Under the pieces are notes generated by a model. It was not told where the DNA came from. It did not search any database and saw nothing but the letters and a program-made list of their open reading frames with translations. A DNA stretch of 37,126 nucleotides, from NCBI GenBank assembly GCA_964603905.1, contig CAZRWH010000010.1:1-37126 (forward strand), in the 5' to 3' direction. The DNA comes from CAZRWH01 sp964603905. GTDB taxonomy: Bacteria; Patescibacteriota; Gracilibacteria; UBA1369; UBA12470. Of this stretch, positions 23,162-30,560 are shown piece by piece (position 1 is the stretch's first letter; every line of letters begins with the position of its first letter). The position numbers and the translations under genes are program-made.

Positions 23162-23181
23162 TGGTGGGCGATAGTGGATTC
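23162..23181 (-). repeat. Duplicate of the tRNA-Val 3' end
   Basis: Twenty bases identical to 23266-23285, i.e. the last part of the T arm, the 3' acceptor strand and the encoded CCA. The copy lies 84 bp downstream of the tRNA in its orientation, just after the end of the 22795 gene. Confidence 0.8.
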
Positions 23182-23265
23182 ACCCCGCAAGGGGGTATAA
23201 ACTTCGAATCCATCTTGGCCCAAATACAGAGAACTGCCCTCGAGCGTTGCTCGAAACCACTTCTC

Positions 23266-23342
23266 TGGTGGGCGATAGTGGATTCGAACCACTGGCCTCA
23301 ACAACGTCAATGTTGCGCTCTAACCAACTGAGCTAATCGCCC
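23266..23342 (-). tRNA. tRNA-Val(GAC) with encoded CCA
   Basis: Read on the minus strand: acceptor GGGCGAT pairs with ATCGCCC. The D arm is GCTC/GAGC. The anticodon stem CAACA/TGTTG encloses loop TTGACGT, whose anticodon is GAC (valine, GUC/GUU). The T arm is AGTGG-TTCGAAT-CCACT. The discriminator is A, followed by CCA in the DNA (23268-23266). All stems pair perfectly. Copies of its 3' end and 5' end lie on either side. Confidence 0.95.
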
Positions 23343-23414
23343 TGATTTTGAATGTTCCTTTTGCTTGTTTCTAAACGATCAAGTTCTGCGGGAGCGCGTT
23401 TTGCGCTTTTATAT

Positions 23415-23440
23415 TGCAAGGATCGCTATGCTCCCTTGCA
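23415..23440. repeat. Hairpin in the tRNA-flanking spacer
   Basis: TGCAAGG (23415-23421) pairs with CCTTGCA (23434-23440) around a 12-nt loop. It lies between the tRNA and the 5'-end tRNA fragment. The rest of the 23158-23486 spacer holds no gene besides the tRNA. Confidence 0.5.
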
Positions 23441-23456
23441 TTGAGCTGATGGCTCC

Positions 23457-23482
23457 CCAACTGAGCTAATCGCCCTGATTTT
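23457..23482 (-). repeat. Duplicate of the tRNA-Val 5' end
   Basis: Twenty-six bases identical to 23324-23349. They give the 5' flank, the acceptor 5' strand and the first half of the D arm. The D stem can still close (GAGC follows), but no anticodon or T arm is present, so it is a fragment and not a second tRNA. Confidence 0.8.
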
Positions 23483-23486
23483 TAAT

Positions 23487-23966
23487 TTATGAGTCCTCTT
23501 CGTTTTCGCCAGCAGATTGTAACTCATTGTTTGCGATTTGCAAATCTTCTTTGTACTTGTTGTTTAAGTAATCCTCAGCCTTATTAAGAAGCTCCTTCGT
23601 AGCATCATGGGTCAAAGTCTTGTATGCCAGGTTAAAAGTCAGCCATTTATGGTCTAAATGCTCGTCTGATATCGCAACTTCTTCCTGATTGGTTTCTGCC
23701 AGGAAAAAGTCCACTTTCTTCAAGATTTTATCTCCGTCCAAGCTATAAATGTATTTAATCTGTTCTCGAAAACCTTCATCAAGATCAATATTAAAAAGCC
23801 CTGTCTCTTCCTGAGCCTCCCTCATTGCCGCATCCACCTCTTTTTCTCCAAATTCAATGTGCCCTTTCGAAAAACCCCAGTGACCATGCCTGTAATTCAG
23901 CAACAGATACAGTTTTGTGTCCTTGATTCGACGAAAAATTATTATCCCTGCTGAATGTTCGCGCAT
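23487..23966 (-). CDS. Nudix hydrolase (Ap4A hydrolase-like)
   Basis: A 159-aa pyrophosphohydrolase acting on nucleoside diphosphate derivatives. The Nudix box is complete: G-HIEFG-E-KEVDAAM-REAQEETG-L (Gx5Ex7REUxEExGU). The opening REHSAGIIIFRR and the HGHWGFSKGHIEFGE context resemble asymmetric diadenosine tetraphosphate hydrolases. The exact substrate cannot be told. The C-terminal ~35 residues are an acidic helical tail. It is divergent from comF across a 50-bp AT-rich gap. The stop lies next to the tRNA fragment. Confidence 0.92.
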   Translation of the reverse strand: MREHSAGIIIFRRIKDTKLYLLLNYRHGHWGFSKGHIEFGEKEVDAAMREAQEETGLFNIDLDEGFREQIKYIYSLDGDKILKKVDFFLAETNQEEVAISDEHLDHKWLTFNLAYKTLTHDATKELLNKAEDYLNNKYKEDLQIANNELQSAGENEEDS

Positions 23967-24016
23967 AATGAGAGGATTTAATAAAAATTTAATATTTGTG
24001 TGCTTTTATAGGTTAT

Positions 24017-24643
24017 ATGATTTTAAATTTATCCGCAATTAGAGGGTGGATCATCAACCTTTTCTTCCCTGCAAAATGTGTTACTTGTGGGGTTGAAGGC
24101 TCGATTTTGTGCGACGGTTGCTTCTCGGGGATAGAAAGAACCTGCGAACGCATTGACGTCCCCTATCTTGATGGCGTTTTCTCGATTTATCGCTATGAAA
24201 AACGAGGAGCACTGCAGAAGTCCGTAAAAGCTATGAAGTACAGGTTTGTCAGAGACGTTGCTGGATTTTTTCGTGACGACATTGAGAGGCTACTGAACAA
24301 TAAATTTGATCACAGCTATCTTGTTGTACCCGTCCCCCTCCATAAAAAACGCGAAAAGTGGCGTGGATTCAATCAAGCTAATGAACTCATTCGGGGTATC
24401 CACTGGCCACGTTTTGACGGACTTTTGCGAGTACGAAATACCGACCCACAAGCAGATCTAAATCGCGCCAGCAGGCTCGAGAATTTGCACGATGCTTTTG
24501 TTGCAACAACGGAGGTCGTGAACAAGAAATTTGTACTAATCGACGATGTGTGCACGACCGGCGCGACTTTGAGTGAATGCGCGAGGGTTTTGAAGGAGGG
24601 TGGGGCGAGGGAGGTGTATGGGGTCGTACTAGGACATGGGTAG
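24017..24643 (+). CDS. comF: ComF family phosphoribosyltransferase-like protein
   Basis: A 208-aa protein of the ComF/GntX family, linked to DNA uptake in competent bacteria; its biochemical role is not settled. The N-terminal zinc ribbon is CVTCG...CDGC. The phosphoribosyltransferase motif is FVLIDDVCTTGATL. VPVPLHKKREKWRGFNQA is the family's typical core block. I start at ATG 24017 (MILNLSAIRGW); an in-frame TTG at 23996 would add seven residues. The stop TAG is followed 16 nt later by heptamer array 3 and then the first glycosyltransferase, without a visible terminator. Candidate-phyla genomes often keep com genes and type IV pili, presumably for DNA uptake. Confidence 0.9.
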   Translation: MILNLSAIRGWIINLFFPAKCVTCGVEGSILCDGCFSGIERTCERIDVPYLDGVFSIYRYEKRGALQKSVKAMKYRFVRDVAGFFRDDIERLLNNKFDHSYLVVPVPLHKKREKWRGFNQANELIRGIHWPRFDGLLRVRNTDPQADLNRASRLENLHDAFVATTEVVNKKFVLIDDVCTTGATLSECARVLKEGGAREVYGVVLGHG

Positions 24644-24658
24644 ATTGCAAGTACCCGA

Positions 24659-24686
24659 CAACCACTGTAAACTGTCCACTGACATG
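24659..24686. repeat. Heptamer array 3
   Basis: Four units, CAACCAC, TGTAAAC, TGTCCAC, TGACATG. The last contains the start codon of the glycosyltransferase at 24684. The reverse complement of TGTCCAC is the AGTGGAC-type unit in another phase. Confidence 0.6.
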
Positions 24687-25766
24687 AAAATCTCAATCGA
24701 CGCATCACGGTACGGACACGAACAATCGACAGGAGTCGAGAAGTATTCGTATGAGATAATTCGAAGGGTTTACAAACTGGCTCTTGAGGATGGACACGAG
24801 GTGAAGCTTTATACCAAAGAGCTTTTGGCGGATTTTCCGCCGGAACACCAGGTTGTGATTAAGCGTGCGAAGCTTTGGACGCTTGTTGGTCTGAGTCTTA
24901 AGATGCTTTTTAGCAGGAATGATTCCCTCTTTGTTCCGTCGCATGTTTTGCCACTAATCAGGCCGAAGAAGAGCGTGATTATGATTCATGATGTGGCGTT
25001 CCGCAGGTATCCAAAGGTTTATTCGTGGAAACAGCGTCGCTATCTTAACTGGAGTACAAAATACGCGATCAAGCACGCTTCGAAGATACTTGTTCCGAGC
25101 AAGTTTACGGCACAGGAACTTGAGGATATTTATGGCTGCCCTACAGATAAGATTGAGGTTGTTCATCATGGGGTTTCGGGGCTTGCCGAGGAGAATGATT
25201 GCCTTGAAAAATTTGGACTTAACAAAGAGGAAAAATACATGCTATTCATTGGCCGACTGGAATATAAAAAGAATTTACCAAGGTTAGTGCGAGCTTTTGC
25301 TAGCCTGGGCAAGCAAGACTGGAAACTGGTTTTGGCCGGCAAAGGCGGATACGGAGTCGAGAAAGTCTTCGCCGAGGCAAAAAAATCAGATGCTCGTGAT
25401 CGAATAATATTTACTGATTATATCAGTGATGCTGAAAAGACTTGCTTAATTAAAAACGCTGGGATGTTTGTATTCCCATCACTGTATGAAGGGTTCGGAC
25501 TTCCGATGCTAGAGGCTTTTGAGGCTTGCGTGCCTGTTGTTGGCGCTGACATACCTGTTTTGCATGAGGTTGGAGGACAAGCTTACTACCCTGTGCATCC
25601 ACTTCATGAGGACGATATTGCGCAAGGGCTCTCCGAGGTTATTCGGGATGAGGCGATGCAAGAACGCATGATAAAAATGGGCCGCGAAAGGCTCAAAGAG
25701 TTTGATTGGGATGAGAGTGCTAGGAGGACGCTGGAACAAATTGCAACCACCTCGCAACCACGGTAA
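24684..25766 (+). CDS. GT4-family glycosyltransferase (1)
   Basis: A 360-aa retaining glycosyltransferase with GT-B fold. The start is MKISIDASRYGHEQSTGVEK (GVE loop of the acceptor domain). The mid-domain is VIMIHDVAFRRYP and ASKILVPSKFTAQEL. The donor-domain start is EKYMLFIGRLEYKKNLPRLV, and the nucleotide-sugar motif is FVFPSLYEGFGLPMLEAFEA (Ex7E). It is likely involved in surface polysaccharide or glycolipid synthesis; donor and acceptor are unknown. I use ATG 24684 because the upstream frame only reads the repeat array. The C-terminus TSQPR is next to heptamer array 4. A second GT4 follows 34 nt later, so they probably work in one pathway. Confidence 0.93.
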   Translation: MKISIDASRYGHEQSTGVEKYSYEIIRRVYKLALEDGHEVKLYTKELLADFPPEHQVVIKRAKLWTLVGLSLKMLFSRNDSLFVPSHVLPLIRPKKSVIMIHDVAFRRYPKVYSWKQRRYLNWSTKYAIKHASKILVPSKFTAQELEDIYGCPTDKIEVVHHGVSGLAEENDCLEKFGLNKEEKYMLFIGRLEYKKNLPRLVRAFASLGKQDWKLVLAGKGGYGVEKVFAEAKKSDARDRIIFTDYISDAEKTCLIKNAGMFVFPSLYEGFGLPMLEAFEACVPVVGADIPVLHEVGGQAYYPVHPLHEDDIAQGLSEVIRDEAMQERMIKMGRERLKEFDWDESARRTLEQIATTSQPR

Positions 25767-25767
25767 A

Positions 25768-25795
25768 CTGTTCACTGTCCATTGTTTACTGTCCA
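25768..25795. repeat. Heptamer array 4
   Basis: Units CTGTTCA, CTGTCCA, TTGTTTA, CTGTCCA in phase, preceded by a weaker unit (CGGTAAA) that contains the stop codon of the first glycosyltransferase. The array fills nearly the whole spacer to the ATG at 25801. Confidence 0.68.
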
Positions 25796-25800
25796 CTAAA

Positions 25801-26892
25801 ATGAAAATAGCACTCGTACATGACTTTTTGATCAAGATGGGAGGGGCCGAAAGGGTCCTGCATGAGTTTACAAAAATGTATTCTAAGGCTCCGATTTATA
25901 CGCTGATTTATGATGAAAAAGCTTGTGGCGCAACTTTTCCAAAGGAGCGCGTGAGGACTTCTGCGATGCATAGCTTGCCTAAGTTTTTGCGAAAAAGGCA
26001 CAAGTACTTCTTCCCTATGATGCCTTCGATGGTAGAGCAGTTTGACCTGAGCTCCTTTGACGTGGTTTTGAGTTCTAGCAACTCGTATGCTCACGGAATT
26101 GTGCCGAATTTAAAGACGAAACATATCTGTTATTGCCATTCTCCGATGCGTTATGCGTGGGATTGGACTCACAACTATTTGGCTGAGCAGAATATGAGCG
26201 ATTTTATGAAAAGGGTTGTTTCAAAAAGAGTTGAAAAAGTTCGTATGTGGGACCGAATGGCGTCGGATCGAGTTGATAAATATTTGGCGAATTCGCAGAC
26301 TGTGAAGGATCGGATTTGGAAATATTATCGTCGTGACAGTGACGTTGTCTTCCCTCCTGTTGACGTTAAGCGGTTTACCGCGCGAGATACGAATGAGGAC
26401 TACTTCTTGATCGTTTCGACTTTGACTCCGTACAAGCGAGTGGATTTGGCGATTGAGCTCTTCAATCGGCTTGGGCGTCGGCTTGTGATTATTGGTGACG
26501 GAAGTGCACGCAAATATCTCGAAAGTATTTCGGAGGACAATATTGATTTCTTAGGATTTAAATCGGATGAAGTTGTCCGAGAATATATGGAAAATTGCCG
26601 AGGACTTCTGTTCCCTGGCGAAGATGACTTCGGTATTACCCCTGTTGAAGCAATGGCTTGCGGAAAGCCTGTTCTGGCATTACGACGAGGTGGAGCTACT
26701 GAGACCGTTGTCGAGGGGAAAACCGGTGAATTCTTCGACGAACCGACCGTCGAGTCGATGGAAGATGGACTTGCTAGGCTTTTCCTCAATGAAAAAACAT
26801 ATCAGTACAACAAAATCCGTGATCACGCCTCTAAATTTGACAGAGAAGTGTTCGTCAATAACATCAAAAGTGCTTTAAAAACCCTCAAATAA
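25801..26892 (+). CDS. GT4-family glycosyltransferase (2)
   Basis: A 363-aa GT-B glycosyltransferase resembling the mannosyltransferase (WbaZ-like) branch. The start is MKIALVHDFLIKMGGAERVL (GGAER loop). The acceptor domain has ICYCHSPMRYAWDW. The donor domain has EDYFLIVSTLTPYKRVDLAI, FPGEDDFGITPVEAMACGKP and a GGATETV loop. The upstream in-frame ATG at 25702 lies inside the first glycosyltransferase and is not used. It pairs with its neighbour for glycan assembly. Confidence 0.93.
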   Translation: MKIALVHDFLIKMGGAERVLHEFTKMYSKAPIYTLIYDEKACGATFPKERVRTSAMHSLPKFLRKRHKYFFPMMPSMVEQFDLSSFDVVLSSSNSYAHGIVPNLKTKHICYCHSPMRYAWDWTHNYLAEQNMSDFMKRVVSKRVEKVRMWDRMASDRVDKYLANSQTVKDRIWKYYRRDSDVVFPPVDVKRFTARDTNEDYFLIVSTLTPYKRVDLAIELFNRLGRRLVIIGDGSARKYLESISEDNIDFLGFKSDEVVREYMENCRGLLFPGEDDFGITPVEAMACGKPVLALRRGGATETVVEGKTGEFFDEPTVESMEDGLARLFLNEKTYQYNKIRDHASKFDREVFVNNIKSALKTLK

Positions 26893-26926
26893 ACTGTAGA
26901 ATTTGAGTCCTGTAACCACCTATTTG

Positions 26927-28477
26927 ATGTCAGAAATCGCACTTTATCGTAAATATCGGCCAAATAACTTCCATAATCTTGTCGGACAAGATCATATTCG
27001 GCAAACGCTTCTGAATGCGATTAAGGGCGATAATATTTCGCACGCATATCTGTTTTGCGGACCTCGTGGAACAGGTAAAACAACAACTGCGCGTCTCATG
27101 GCAAAAGCGGTGAATTGTACAGATCTACAAGAGAACGGAGAACCGTGTGAAAAGTGTGAGATGTGTACTGCCGCTATCGAAGGCAAACTTATTGATCTAA
27201 TCGAGATTGACGCAGCATCAAACCGTGGAATCGACGAGATCAGAGCTTTGAAAGAAAAAATAAAATTCTCACCTACTCACGCAAAAGCGAAAATCTACAT
27301 CATCGATGAGGTCCACATGCTCTCGAAAGATGCGTTCAATGCACTTCTAAAAACGCTTGAGGAACCGCCATCACATGTTTATTTCATTCTGGCGACAACC
27401 GAGTCACACAAAGTGCCGGAAACTATCATCTCAAGATGCCAAAGATTCGACTTCAAACGTGTCGACGTCAAATCGATAGTTGCACGCCTCGGATACATCG
27501 CTCAACAGGAGAAAATCGAAGCAGAACTGGACGCTCTCGAGCTAATCGCAAGAAACGTCGAAGGAGGACTTCGCGATGCGATCGGACTTTTGGAACAGAT
27601 AACTTTTGAGAACAAACTTACATACGAAGACGTCAAAAAAAGCCTTGGAACAACCGGACACAAAGCTATTGAACAGCTTTTCGATCAATTGATGAACTCA
27701 GACACACAAAAGGCTCTTGCAACCATCTCAGAAATCCATTTTGACGGATATGATTTAATCCAATTCACAAAAGACTTCCTAGAATTCCTTCGAGAGAAAA
27801 TGATCGAATCAGTGAAATCAAAAAAGAATGACGAACTTGCCAAAATCGTGCAAATGGTTGACCTATTCCAAAAAGCTTACGAATCTGGAAAATCTGCGGT
27901 AATACCTCAACTGCCACTTGAGGTTGCTGTAATTAAATGTGACCATGACCAGTCAGTAGTCAGCAATCAGCAGAAGGCAGTGAGCAGAGAACAGATAACA
28001 GATAACAGAGGGGCTACGACTGCGTCTGCACCGAAGCCTACTCCAGCTCCAACACCGACTCCACAGCCTAAGGCTGAAGAAGTACCTTTGGTCGAAGTTC
28101 AACAAGATAGATCTTCTGCGGTTATCGATCTTTCACTCGACAGCGTAAAGAAGAACTTCCCTCGAATCCTTGAGAATGTCACAAACCCTGCGATCAAAAT
28201 GTCATTCAAAACAGGTACAATCACAAAAGTTGATGGCAAAACTATCACTGTCGGGTTCTCAAGTAACTTCCACTTGGACAAGGTTAACAATGTCCAAGGA
28301 CATGACGTTATTGAACGCGCACTAAAGACCGTTTTTGGCCAAACCGTAAAACTTAATTGTGAACTAGCCAAAGTCAGCATCACCCCTTCGTTTAGCGCAC
28401 CTGCTACTCCTCAAGAAGAACGTGCTACTGAAGCTGCTGAGCAAGCTGTTAAGGATGTTGGGTGGGATGAGATTTAG
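26927..28477 (+). CDS. dnaX: DNA polymerase III subunit tau/gamma
   Basis: A 516-aa clamp-loader ATPase. Walker A is GPRGTGKTT (residues 45-53). The zinc cysteines are Cys64, Cys74, Cys77 and Cys80 (CEKCEMC). Walker B is IIDEVHML, and the arginine-finger region is TIISRCQRFDFKR. The AAA+ and collar domains end near residue 335. Residues ~342-360 are encoded by eight 7-bp repeat units (heptamer array 5). A Pro/Thr-rich linker follows (APKPTPAPTPTPQPK), then a tau-like C-terminal domain (VKKNFPRILENVTNPAIKMS). An in-frame TTG at 26903 is less likely as start than ATG 26927 (MSEIALYRKYRP, the family start). A strong terminator lies 36 bp after the stop. Confidence 0.95.
   Translation: MSEIALYRKYRPNNFHNLVGQDHIRQTLLNAIKGDNISHAYLFCGPRGTGKTTTARLMAKAVNCTDLQENGEPCEKCEMCTAAIEGKLIDLIEIDAASNRGIDEIRALKEKIKFSPTHAKAKIYIIDEVHMLSKDAFNALLKTLEEPPSHVYFILATTESHKVPETIISRCQRFDFKRVDVKSIVARLGYIAQQEKIEAELDALELIARNVEGGLRDAIGLLEQITFENKLTYEDVKKSLGTTGHKAIEQLFDQLMNSDTQKALATISEIHFDGYDLIQFTKDFLEFLREKMIESVKSKKNDELAKIVQMVDLFQKAYESGKSAVIPQLPLEVAVIKCDHDQSVVSNQQKAVSREQITDNRGATTASAPKPTPAPTPTPQPKAEEVPLVEVQQDRSSAVIDLSLDSVKKNFPRILENVTNPAIKMSFKTGTITKVDGKTITVGFSSNFHLDKVNNVQGHDVIERALKTVFGQTVKLNCELAKVSITPSFSAPATPQEERATEAAEQAVKDVGWDEI
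27951..28006. repeat. Heptamer array 5, inside dnaX
   Basis: Eight consecutive units in exact 7-bp phase: AGTCAGT, AGTCAGC, AATCAGC, AGAAGGC, AGTGAGC, AGAGAAC, AGATAAC, AGATAAC. They encode the linker QSVVSNQQKAVSREQITDN. It is the longest array in the window and the only one inside a reading frame. Confidence 0.8.
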
Positions 28478-28512
28478 GTAGTAGTAGTTGGTGGTGGTAG
28501 TTGTAGTGTGGT

Positions 28513-28539
28513 GTTTTCGCGTTGCGAAAACGGTTTTTT
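28513..28539 (+). terminator. Rho-independent terminator of dnaX
   Basis: GTTTTCGC (28513-28520) pairs with GCGAAAAC (28524-28531) over a GTT loop. GG, six T, A and TTT follow. Confidence 0.8.
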
Positions 28540-28856
28540 ATTTCGTTCGCGGCATCACCCCAGGAGTACTTCCCTGCTGTGCAGGTGTGCGCGCTTCCTG
28601 TTTTTTTCAATAGGGCCTTGCTTCATTTTCTACGAAATAACTCAGATTGTTTGCCTACGCAAAAATCTTCTTTATTTCTTGAAAATGCTTGTTCGTTACG
28701 GCAAATGTGCGAATTTGCCTCCACTACCAAACGCAAAACTCACTACTACCCTCAAGCTTATATGTACGCTCTCAAAAAACTATGAGCGCTGCTGATGCTC
28801 TCTTAATAGATACAAAAATCTTAGTTTACTGGTTGTGTTTTGCTTCGCAAAACGTC
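28540..28856. repeat. Dispersed intergenic repeat, copy B (long form)
   Basis: This ~317-bp spacer holds no convincing gene. It carries the blocks shared with copy A (1066-1151) in the same order: TTCGTTCGCGGCATC at 28543, GCTTCCTGTTT at about 28592, TGTACGC at about 28762 and CTGCTGATGCTCTCTTA at 28788. Small hairpins lie inside (CCTGC/GCAGG at 28573-28585; GTTTTGC/GCAAAAC at 28837-28853). Overlapping ORFs of 87-95 codons here look spurious: Cys/Phe/Leu-rich and without codon bias. Confidence 0.55.
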
Positions 28857-29435
28857 TTATCGTCCTGTTGTAATCGAACGCAGCCAGCTCACCAGATTAC
28901 TCATTGGCACTCTCAATTTCATATATCTGTCTATTTCCTCTTCCACCATTCGATCACGATAGGCAGCTTTTAGCATCTGCGGGTAGTTCATCTGCCTAGT
29001 TGTGAGGTCCATTGTTTTTCCATGTTCTGCCAGTATTTCTCCAATTCGTCGTTTTAGTTCTTCGATTAGTCTGTTTGCCTCTCCCTGATCCTCAGCCTCT
29101 ACAGTCAACGTTGATGGAGAACTGCCTATATAGCCGGAAGCTGCACGACTTTCCTTGATTCCTAACTCCTCCAATATCCCTGCCAACTGAGCCTGGACAG
29201 CTTGATTGGCTGCACTAATAGATTTATTACTCGGTATAACCTGCCTGGCAAGCTCTGGATTTTTCATTGCTAGAGATACTATCAAGTTATCAGTCAGCAA
29301 CAATCTATCTGCAATATTTAAAACAGATTTTCTCAAAGTTGGCCCTGGCAAATGGGTAGTTATTCCGTCAATCTTCCTCTTCGGACATGATTCACCATTC
29401 GGATAACAAAGTTCGTAATTAAATTCTGGCGCCAT
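28857..29435 (-). CDS. Hypothetical soluble protein
   Basis: A 192-aa helical protein I do not recognise. It begins MAPEFNYELCYPNGESCPKR, a short Cys-containing stretch. Helices follow (LRKSVLNIADRLLLTDNLIV, AANQAVQAQLAGILEELGI), then a beta/alpha piece with SPSTLTVEAEDQGEANRLIE and a C-terminal Arg-rich helix (MLKAAYRDRMVEEEIDRYMK). No signal peptide or membrane segment. The ATG is preceded by an A-rich leader (AATAAATAAAAAA). It is divergent from folC. Confidence 0.7.
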   Translation of the reverse strand: MAPEFNYELCYPNGESCPKRKIDGITTHLPGPTLRKSVLNIADRLLLTDNLIVSLAMKNPELARQVIPSNKSISAANQAVQAQLAGILEELGIKESRAASGYIGSSPSTLTVEAEDQGEANRLIEELKRRIGEILAEHGKTMDLTTRQMNYPQMLKAAYRDRMVEEEIDRYMKLRVPMSNLVSWLRSITTGR

Positions 29436-29600
29436 TTTTTTATTTATTAAATTCTACTTTTAAAATTCAAACACACTTATTGCCTCGCCGCAATATTGTT
29501 GCCCCTGTAACCTGAGACCAAACCATAATCCTCGAAAAAGTCACGAAAATCCCCGGGGAAAAACGTGACAATTCATCAAATCTGTTGTCTCATGCTTATG

Positions 29601-30560
29601 ATGAATCATGAACAAATCCTCGACAATTTGAGCGGATACGAGAAAACCGGGAAAGCCGGTAATTTTGGCGCAGGGCTTGAGCACGTCAAACAAGTGCTTG
29701 AATCACTTGGTCGGCCGCAAGACAAATACCCGATAGTCCACGTTGTTGGATCCAAGGGTAAGGGCTCTACCGTTCGGATAATTGAGCAAGGCCTTGTTCA
29801 GGCTGGCAAGCGTGTTGGGTCTTACTACTCCCCTCATATTTACAGGGTTAACGAGCGGATTCGGCTCGATGGCGAAGAGATCAGCGACGAGGATTTTGAC
29901 CGCATTGCGAACAATGTTCCAACTGAGGGGCTCACCTACTTCGAATTCATCACAATTTGTGCGTTTCTATATTTCGCAGAGAAAAAAGTTGATTATGCCG
30001 TGATTGAGGCAGGGCTTGGTGGCCGACTTGATGCGACAAATGTTGCGAGAGAGCCTAAATGCGTGGTTTTGACCAAGGTTGAGCTTGAACATACTGACCT
30101 GCTTGGAGAAACTATCGAGGAAATTACTCAAGAAAAACTGGGAGTTTTGCGTGGCGATGCGCCTCTGTTTCGGGAGGCACATGAAGCCCTTGAGTTCCTT
30201 GGATTTGAGATGCCGAAGGAGCCGGCTCCCTTGCCGGGCAGGTTTGAGAGGCGGGAGATCTTTGGACGCGAGTGTGTGCTTGATATGGCTCATACTGCCA
30301 GTAGCGCGAAGTTTTTACGAGAACGTCTGGATCAGCATTACCCGGGGGCTAAGTTTCTGTTTGTGATGAGTTTTTTGGAAGGGAAAAATTGGCGCGCAGT
30401 TGTTGATGAATTGGTGCGTGACGGAGATGAATTACGACTTGTCGAAATGGACGATCCGAGAAGTATGAAGTTCGAAAATGCGTCTCCGATGCCGAGCGAA
30501 TGGCATGACGGATTTGTGCCTGTGGTTTGTGGGTCGTCTAGATTACTCGAAAAGTTCTAA
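29601..30560 (+). CDS. folC: Short folylpolyglutamate/dihydrofolate synthase-like ligase
   Basis: A 319-aa Mur-ligase-fold enzyme, about 100 residues shorter than typical FolC. FolC adds glutamates to folate or makes dihydrofolate. The P-loop is VVGSKGKGSTV (usual TNGKGS slightly changed). The second signature AVIEAGLGGRLDATNV is intact. The central block is TKVELEHTDLLGETIEEI. Beyond residue ~215 the C-terminal domain is abridged. Where FolC proteins usually have DGAHNP it reads LDMAHTASSAKFL. This may be a minimal FolC, or a ligase with another substrate. I start at ATG 29601 (MNHEQILDNL); ATG 29598 and 29592 are alternatives. The 3' end overlaps ligA by 18 bp, tail to tail. Confidence 0.82.
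   Translation: MNHEQILDNLSGYEKTGKAGNFGAGLEHVKQVLESLGRPQDKYPIVHVVGSKGKGSTVRIIEQGLVQAGKRVGSYYSPHIYRVNERIRLDGEEISDEDFDRIANNVPTEGLTYFEFITICAFLYFAEKKVDYAVIEAGLGGRLDATNVAREPKCVVLTKVELEHTDLLGETIEEITQEKLGVLRGDAPLFREAHEALEFLGFEMPKEPAPLPGRFERREIFGRECVLDMAHTASSAKFLRERLDQHYPGAKFLFVMSFLEGKNWRAVVDELVRDGDELRLVEMDDPRSMKFENASPMPSEWHDGFVPVVCGSSRLLEKF

Noticed and set aside
23162..23285. The tRNA 3'-end duplication as attL/attR of an integrated element
   Set aside because: Only ~84 bp lie between the copies and no integrase is present, so no element can be there now. An old scar remains possible.
28478..28512. GT-rich stretch after dnaX as a further heptamer array
   Set aside because: Shifting by 7 does not align it. 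It is closer to a triplet-type (RGT) simple sequence.
28508..28795. Overlapping ORFs of 87-95 codons after dnaX
   Set aside because: They start inside the terminator, overlap each other in two frames, are Cys/Phe-rich and coincide with a dispersed non-coding repeat.
28837..28853. GTTTTGC/GCAAAAC hairpin as terminator of the 28857 gene
   Set aside because: No T run follows on the minus strand. The symmetry alone is not enough.
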